From Actinobacteria bacterium OV320 (GTDB lineage Bacteria > Actinomycetota > Actinomycetes > Streptomycetales > Streptomycetaceae), in assembly GCA_001298545.1 (NCBI GenBank), contig LJCX01000032.1:1-64000 (forward strand): DNA of 64,000 nucleotides, in the 5' to 3' direction. Below, one piece after another: positions 59,701-64,000 of this stretch (the stretch's first letter is position 1; each line of letters begins with the position of its first letter). A program made the position numbers and the translations under genes. The notes beneath the pieces are model-generated. The model was not told the origin of the DNA and did no database searches. It worked only from the letters and a program-made list of their open reading frames with translations.

Positions 59701-61187
59701 CGCGGGACGCGGTCGTCGCCCTGGAACGCGGCCGTGCGCTCCAGTTGAGCGAGGTGCTGGAGCGGGACCGGGCCCAGCTCGACGATCTGATCGAGGACGG
59801 GCACGGGGACAGCGTGCGTCGCTATCAGCGGGCCAACAGAGAGTGGGCCGAACAGATCAACACCTGGGAAGCCGGCCAGGGACTCACCCCCGAGCCCTCG
59901 GGCGTGGCCCGGTCCGCCGGCGCGGCCGACGGGGACCGACTGCGCGCGGCCCGACAGGAACTCGACGCCGCCATCGCGGAGATCCGCCGGGTCAAGGGCG
60001 ACTTCCTGAGGGCACCCGGATTCGACGACATCGCCGCGGCCTGTTCCGTGCCCCTTGTCTATCTGGCGGCCACCGGCGCGGGTGGCGTGGCGTTGGTCGT
60101 GACCGCGGGCGGCGAGTCGGTGCGGACCGTGTGGCTGCCCGAGCTGACCGAGGGCGCCGTGACGCTCCGGGTTCAGGATCTGCGCGAGGCGCACGACGGG
60201 CGGGGGCGGGAACCGGGGGTGTGGCTCGGCACCCTGGACGCCGTCACCGCCTGGCTGTGGAACGCCGTGATGGGACCCGTCCTGGAGTGCCTGGGCACCG
60301 GAACGAGCGCGGTGCTCGTGCCGTCCGGGCTGATCGGTCTGCTGCCGCTGCATGCCGCGTGGACCCCCGACGCCTCACGTCCGACGGCGCGCCGTTACGC
60401 GATGGACGACTGCGTGCTCAGCTACACGCCGAACGCCCGCAGCCTGCGCACCGCCCAGGAGATTGCCGACCGGGTGCCCTTCGACTCGCTGCTCACGCTC
60501 CACGACCCCTTGCCGAGCCGGCACGAGCCCCTCTCCTTCGCCGCCTGCGAAGTGGCCGCGGCGCGCGCCCACTTCGCCTCCTCGCACGGGCTGTGCCATG
60601 AGGCCGCCGATGTCCAGACCGTCAAGGACGCGTTGGGCCGTCACCAGGTGCACCACTTCGCCTGCCATGGCGTCGTCAATCTCAGTGAACCCCTGCTCAG
60701 CGCCGTCCTCCTCGCCGACGACCAACCGCTCCTGCTGGGCGACCTGCTTCGGATGCGCCTGACGCGCGACGGTTCGGGCGGGGTACGGCTGGTGATCCTG
60801 TCCAGTTGCGAGAGCCAGGTGCCGGGGCTGGACCTGCCCGACGAGACCGTGAGCCTGCCGACCGGTCTGCTTCAGGCGGGAGTCGCCGGGATCACGGCCA
60901 CCCAGTGGGCGGTGCAGGGGCTGGCCTCCTGTCTGCTGACGACCCGTTTCCACCAGGAGCTCCAGCGGCCCGACGCCACTCCCGCGACGGCCCTGCGGGC
61001 GGCGCAGCAGTGGGTCAGGGACACCACGAACGAGGAGAAGGCGGCCGAACTCCAGAACGCCGCGGACACCCGTCTGCCCCGCGACGCCGTACGTCCCCTG
61101 TGGCGGGCACTGGTCCGCAGACCGCCGCACGAGCGGTCTTTCGCCCACATTTGCGACTGGGCGCCGTTCTCCCACGTCGGTGTGTGA
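56796..61187 (+). CDS. Large TPR-CHAT protein (caspase-like protease fold)
   Basis: About 1,463 residues from ATG 56796, which has GGGGG six bases upstream; the frame is open farther upstream without homology, and GTG 56859 is another option. Residues up to about 1,000 are degenerate TPR units (for example DLDRAIDALDTVLNGPTGGG with NTLGVALRDRY). The C-terminal 400 residues are a CHAT domain: VLVPSGLIGLLPLHAAWTPD, catalytic His in VHHFACHGVVNLSEPLLSAV and catalytic Cys in LVILSSCESQVPG, then TGLLQAGVAGITATQWAV. CHAT proteases act in programmed responses such as TPR-CHAT/Craspase. Targets are unknown. Confidence 0.93.
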   Translation: MGLSLPAGSHPTRITCISATDVEDNSNNPSPLPSVFAFVAFALDLEGAKGEDTKRTLYVTALEDIVESYTEDPHGPLGHLLRGVATESALTQLSPVQRIAVLLSVANVLAGHQVHVADARSAAEHALVEARSASRAGDGLLTEALVRAGRLIACLTLDEADRDRGFGLLDEAAASAGPELLTRIAHVRGLAYLISHSEGGGIQDLERSLSAYRSAPAKTPAYSPHWPEWRVGLAMALVQRYRSLHEWENLTEAVDVLGTVLAEDPEGESQVGACYDLVLDALDALLGRVVGGEELDRAVGLAEALSSGPAAAAVPGLRDHALFTLACLLDRRWHMAQEPTDLRRALDLLTALRDTASPEAPASAEVLAALAMVMFRYGEQPGEGERIDQALLLVDEALTRVPEDSAQGAICLQDRAVLLTARAKRDGDPADLEDALTLLERAVRQPQTASSARVSLGLTRLTHHQETQEQAPLDHAIEELEAAVTAANGPHAWMRATEALHHVLGVRYGALGASEDLERMRALAEEARTAFADSPGLDVGLSYQLAGALNFRFSTTGDRSVLSEAVAVLDALPASGGADSQRQDHTRAEIAVELRHSYLADGDATQLFKAIALLEDALPRQPAHSFARAQILGLLGLCRRDRYIHSGDGADLDTAVDEFTEALTHLTETHDKYAEIATNLGLALWDRYGRDGRLHDLDRAIDALDTVLNGPTGGGEYPAAALNTLGVALRDRYHVSADPRDLQRCVAALERATASSPATAHALLPGVVLNNYGAALLDRYGSTGDLLDLTRSADAYEESVATAPAGSPNRPRFLVNLAAGLLFRYQHLYDIQDLDRAVRLLDEALAESPDGWVNRPTTLMAQARMLYTRYRQLGRRADRRRAVEAYRTGCTAGLATQPGPALVTAAAWAEWAFEEGVWSEAAEACGLASQAMAGLFEAQFGRGHKERWLRAAQGFPARAAYALAQEGAPRDAVVALERGRALQLSEVLERDRAQLDDLIEDGHGDSVRRYQRANREWAEQINTWEAGQGLTPEPSGVARSAGAADGDRLRAARQELDAAIAEIRRVKGDFLRAPGFDDIAAACSVPLVYLAATGAGGVALVVTAGGESVRTVWLPELTEGAVTLRVQDLREAHDGRGREPGVWLGTLDAVTAWLWNAVMGPVLECLGTGTSAVLVPSGLIGLLPLHAAWTPDASRPTARRYAMDDCVLSYTPNARSLRTAQEIADRVPFDSLLTLHDPLPSRHEPLSFAACEVAAARAHFASSHGLCHEAADVQTVKDALGRHQVHHFACHGVVNLSEPLLSAVLLADDQPLLLGDLLRMRLTRDGSGGVRLVILSSCESQVPGLDLPDETVSLPTGLLQAGVAGITATQWAVQGLASCLLTTRFHQELQRPDATPATALRAAQQWVRDTTNEEKAAELQNAADTRLPRDAVRPLWRALVRRPPHERSFAHICDWAPFSHVGV

Positions 61188-61413
61188 GCCAGGCCGTTCC
61201 GGGGAGCTGCACGCGCGAGCGTTGAGCCACCGTCGCCGGGTCGGCGCGGGGCCCACGGGTTACGTACCGCGGCACCGGGGCCGTGTCCTCGCCGTCGTCG
61301 CGGACCCAGCCGTAGCGGATCGCGCCCTGCGGGGGCCGTACTTGATGTCCTTGTCCGCCGCCTCCCAGCTGGCGGGGAAAACGATCAGGCCGTAGGAGGG
61401 ACCCTCTGCGCGG
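61188..61413. other. Gap after the CHAT gene
   Basis: About 225 bases; the minus strand has a short open stretch (SYGLIVFPASWEAADKDIKY) with coding-like composition that may be a fragment of a decayed gene. Nothing further can be supported. Confidence 0.35.
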
Positions 61414-61722
61414 GTGCGGGTGGCCCAGCAGGACTTCATGCTCCGGATGTGGGTGATCAACAGACTCGGCCCTGACACGACCGACCACGACTGGAGTCCC
61501 GAGGCGCTAGCGTCCGACACGCTCGACACACTGACGTTCACGCCGGCACAAGCCGCTGGTCTCGCCGAGGGCTGGCGCGACCTTCCCATCGAGCGGATCC
61601 GCGAGCTGCGGTGGCACAAGAACCTGACGGCCCATCTGGAAAGCCTGGTCGGTTACCTGGCACCTGGCCCGGTCCGTGAGCAACTCGCCGTCTGGAACGC
61701 GACCCGATCGCTCCTGCCCTGA
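61414..61722 (+). CDS. Small hypothetical protein
   Basis: About 102 residues from GTG 61414, or 94 from ATG 61438. Helical, Trp-rich (LRMWVINRLGPDTTDHDWSP, LAEGWRDLPIERIRELRWHK, LVGYLAPGPVREQLAVWN). No domain recognised. Codon bias is good, and the end is clean. It is similar in style to small uncharacterised Streptomyces proteins found near mobile elements. Confidence 0.5.
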   Translation: MRVAQQDFMLRMWVINRLGPDTTDHDWSPEALASDTLDTLTFTPAQAAGLAEGWRDLPIERIRELRWHKNLTAHLESLVGYLAPGPVREQLAVWNATRSLLP

Positions 61723-62103
61723 CCAGGCCCCGGCGATCAGGTCGCCTCAACTGACTCGCTCCAAAGCCAAGTGACAACCCTTAGCCAGGAGCTCCACTAC
61801 GGCACGGCTGCCGACAAATCGAAGCCTTCGCGGCCGCGCGGCCTGTGTCGACGCCCCGACGTGATCGGTACGTCACTGAGGCCGCCCTCCCCGCGACGGG
61901 TACGTGGAAGAAGCCCGGCGCGGGTGTGCGCCGGCAGACATCAGCCTCTTCGCCCCGAAGGCCAGGCGGCCGCTGCTGTCCGTCGGGGCCGACGACTGCA
62001 CGGAGGAAGCCCCGTTCGGCGCAGCCGAGTTCGACAAGCACACGCGTCACTTCCGCCGTGAGGCGCTGGACACCGACGGCCGCCCCGTCGCTCGATCAGC
62101 TCC
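61723..62103. other. Intergenic region without supported genes
   Basis: About 380 bases. A plus-strand frame (ISLFAPKARRPLLSVGADD) has some coding character but no identifiable family, start or ribosome site. Confidence 0.4.
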
Positions 62104-62865
62104 TCAGGGCTTCCACGACCCGAGCACGTCTTTCATCGCATCCGTCATCGCGAACTGCAGCAGCGGGCCGTAGGTGATCCGGCCGACGCCCAGGCGGCGG
62201 AAGCGCTCAAGATCGTGCCTGACGGGATGGGCCGTGGAGTTCACGGGAACGGCGACGGCGCCAGTCACCGCAGTGAGCAGGTCGTCGTCGTCCTGAATAC
62301 CCACCGGGTAGACGCTGTCGGCGCCGGCCTGCTCCATGGCTCGCAGTCGCTCGATCGCCTCGTCGAGGACGCCGGAAGCGTCCTTTGCTTGCAGGAAGAG
62401 GTCGGTGCGCCCGTTCACCCAGACCGGAACTCCGGCGTCGTCAGCTCCCGCGCGCAGGCCGGCGATGTAGCTCGCGTGCTCCTGTGTGCTGCGCAGACGG
62501 CCGCCGTCCGAGTGGACGGTGTCCTCGATGTTGAGACCGGCGCCGCCGACCTCGATGAGCCCGGCGATGAGATCCGCGGGCTTCTGTCCGTATCCGGCCT
62601 CCAGGTCCACGGACACGGGGACGTCGACCGCCGCGATGATCGGCCTGACGGCGGTGAGCACTTCCTCGAAGGTCTGCCCCTCGTGGTCGTCGGCTCCCCG
62701 GGAGTCGGCGAGCGGATGACTGCCGACCGTCAGCGCGGGGAACCCGACGGCGGCTGCCGTCCGAGCGGACCAGACGTCCCAGACGGTCGGCAGCACGAGC
62801 GGCTTGTACTCGGAGTGCAGCTGCTTGAGGCGTTGAGCGCGTTCAACAGTGGTGCGAGAGTCCAT
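62104..62865 (-). CDS. Isocitrate lyase / phosphoenolpyruvate phosphonomutase family protein
   Basis: 253 residues. TIM-barrel pattern of the family: LVLPTVWDVWSARTAAAVGF, ALTVGSHPLADSRGADDHEG (metal site D-D-H), VSVDLEAGYGQ, and GGAGLNIEDTVHSDGG; the cysteine loop of true isocitrate lyases is absent. Actinobacterial members of this size are usually annotated as carboxyvinyl-carboxyphosphonate phosphorylmutase-like and probably act as C-C lyases on 2-methylisocitrate- or oxaloacetate-like acids. It stands alone. Confidence 0.9.
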   Translation of the reverse strand: MDSRTTVERAQRLKQLHSEYKPLVLPTVWDVWSARTAAAVGFPALTVGSHPLADSRGADDHEGQTFEEVLTAVRPIIAAVDVPVSVDLEAGYGQKPADLIAGLIEVGGAGLNIEDTVHSDGGRLRSTQEHASYIAGLRAGADDAGVPVWVNGRTDLFLQAKDASGVLDEAIERLRAMEQAGADSVYPVGIQDDDDLLTAVTGAVAVPVNSTAHPVRHDLERFRRLGVGRITYGPLLQFAMTDAMKDVLGSWKP

Positions 62866-63099
62866 GTCAAGGACGCTACACCTGGCTGCCGCAAAGCACG
62901 TGCCGGAGGGGCGCCGCCCGGTGACGGAAAGATGCAGCCCGGTTTCTTTCTGGGTTGCTCACGTGGACAGGGGCGGGGCGGTCCGAAAGAAGCCGCAACC
63001 GGCTCCGAACACGATCGGCTCCATGCTTTTAGCCGTTGATCCTGTAACTGAGGGCGGTCTCGCCAGTGGCTTCGCCGAGTTCCACGCGGGTCAATACAC

Positions 63100-64000
63100 C
63101 TAGCGCACGGCGCCTCCGACGCCCGGGGCGTGTACGTCGGCCAGTGTGGTGGCCAGGGACCGCCAGACGTGGGTGGCCAGATCGAGGTTGTGGGCGTCCG
63201 TCGCCTGCTGCCCGAGGCGGCGCAGGGCCGCGACGCCCTGGTCGACCCGGCCCTCCAGGATCATCAGACGGCCCTCCAGGACCGCCAGCCGTACCCGGTC
63301 CCCGTGCGGCAGCCGGAGTTCGCCGTCCGGCGGCAACGCCCCGCACAGCGTCCGGGCCTCGTCCAACCGGCCCTGGTGGAAGGCGAGATGGGCCCGCAGG
63401 GCGCGCACCTCCTGCAACTGGATCGGGGTGCCGATGAGTTCGAGGACCACGCCGGCCTCGCCGAGCCACCGCTCCGCCGCCGCCACGCACGGCGGTGACA
63501 TCTGGAGCGCGGCGGCCGTCGCCGCCGTACGCAGCCGGGTCCACAGGATCAGGTCGTCGCCGCCCCGGAGCAGTGCCAGCGCCCGCTCCAGCCGGGACCG
63601 GGCGGTGCGGTGGTCGCCCCGCCGATCGGCGACCACCGAGGCGGTCCACAACGCCTCGGCGGTGGCCTGGGGAGCGGCCGCGGGCAGCAACTCGCTCTCC
63701 AGCTCCCGTACATGGCGCTCGGCCGCTTCCAGCCGGCCGAGCCCGGTCTCGATGGCGATCAGGACCGTCTGGGCGGGCATGACGTCGGCGGCCGACAGCC
63801 GCTCGGCGCGTGCGACGGCGAGCGCGGTGACGGCGACCGGTTCCGCCGCCCGTGCCTTGCCCAGGGCGTACAGACAGCGCGCGTACTGCACATGGGACCG
63901 CACCCGGAGGTCGGGTGCCGCGATCAGTTCGCTCAGTTCGATCAGCTCGCGCAGATGACCGTGCTCCTGCTCGAAGTCCCCCTGGCCGCCGCTGATCCGG
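63100..64000 (-). CDS. TPR-rich C-terminal part of a large regulator, cut by the window edge
   Basis: The minus-strand frame is open to the window end and stops at 63100, leaving about 300 residues. They form TPR-like helical pairs (RSHVQYARCLYALGKARAAE, LGRLEAAERHVRELESELLP, RARYGLH-type repeats absent; LATHVWRSLATTLADVHAPG at the end). The architecture suits the C-terminal half of a LuxR/AAA- or BTAD-type regulator. No LuxR helix-turn-helix follows in frame; just past the stop another frame reads LGVLTRVELGEATGET, similar to the last helix of a LuxR domain, so a deletion may have removed most of the DNA-binding domain. Confidence 0.6.
   Translation of the reverse strand, partial: RISGGQGDFEQEHGHLRELIELSELIAAPDLRVRSHVQYARCLYALGKARAAEPVAVTALAVARAERLSAADVMPAQTVLIAIETGLGRLEAAERHVRELESELLPAAAPQATAEALWTASVVADRRGDHRTARSRLERALALLRGGDDLILWTRLRTAATAAALQMSPPCVAAAERWLGEAGVVLELIGTPIQLQEVRALRAHLAFHQGRLDEARTLCGALPPDGELRLPHGDRVRLAVLEGRLMILEGRVDQGVAALRRLGQQATDAHNLDLATHVWRSLATTLADVHAPGVGGAVR

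Noticed and set aside
1..64000. CRISPR arrays, tRNA and rRNA genes
   Set aside because: No regularly spaced repeats and no recognisable cloverleaf or rRNA sequence were seen by eye; a tRNAscan/Infernal run could still find something short.

Overview
The DNA is very G+C-rich, with strongly biased third codon positions, many GTG starts and translationally coupled genes, and it carries typical actinobacterial families (large TPR regulators, DesK/NarL two-component pair, MmyB-type XRE regulator, YceI, TPR-CHAT). It looks like a Streptomyces chromosome. I saw no rRNA, tRNA or CRISPR array.

Left flank (1-12.9 kb): ordinary and partly decayed accessory DNA. It holds pieces of a large ATP-binding regulator, a RidA protein, an IS701-like transposase next to a broken tetR, a DedA protein with a methyltransferase, a two-component system, several truncated or frameshifted small genes, a YceI / XRE pair, and a quinone oxidoreductase divergent from a TetR regulator whose end runs into a poly-C tract.

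Centre (about 13.0-50.2 kb): one large biosynthetic gene cluster, the main content. (a) A complete-looking set for 3-amino-5-hydroxybenzoate (AHBA) except aminoDAHP synthase: aminoDHQ synthase, aminoquinate/shikimate-type dehydrogenase, AHBA synthase, RifL-like oxidoreductase, HAD phosphatase, type II aminoDHQ dehydratase and ROK kinase. (b) The set that in mitomycin biosynthesis loads AHBA on a carrier protein and N-glycosylates it: acyl-AMP ligase, free ACP, GT2 glycosyltransferase, PIG-L deacetylase. Two radical SAM enzymes, a carbamoyltransferase, a Rieske oxygenase and an FkbM methyltransferase accompany it. No modular polyketide synthase is present, so an ansamycin is unlikely and a mitosane/FR900482-like core is the best guess. 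(c) Parts not expected for a mitomycin: two extra ACPs, a homologue of branched-polyamine synthase (BpsA), a pyruvoyl AdoMet-decarboxylase (SpeD) homologue, a BtrH-like acyl-ACP:amine acyltransferase, four free-standing condensation enzymes, a free PCP, an A-T-C NRPS, an Sfp-type PPTase and a 24-residue peptide gene between two inverted repeats. I infer a mitosane-like core with an amide-linked amino acid or polyamine-like side chain. Both polyamine-enzyme homologues have changes at expected active-site positions, so their chemistry may be new. TTA codons in an ACP, a condensation enzyme and the NRPS suggest bldA dependence.

Right flank (50.2-64 kb): an IS110 remnant marks the cluster edge. 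Then come an ArsR / SRPBCC / DinB-like operon with a clear palindromic operator, a divergent locus with a 1.46-kilo-residue TPR-CHAT protease-like protein facing a SEC-C/TPR protein, a small protein and a membrane protein (possibly a defence or stress module), an isocitrate lyase/PEP mutase family enzyme, and the end of a TPR-rich regulator cut by the window edge.
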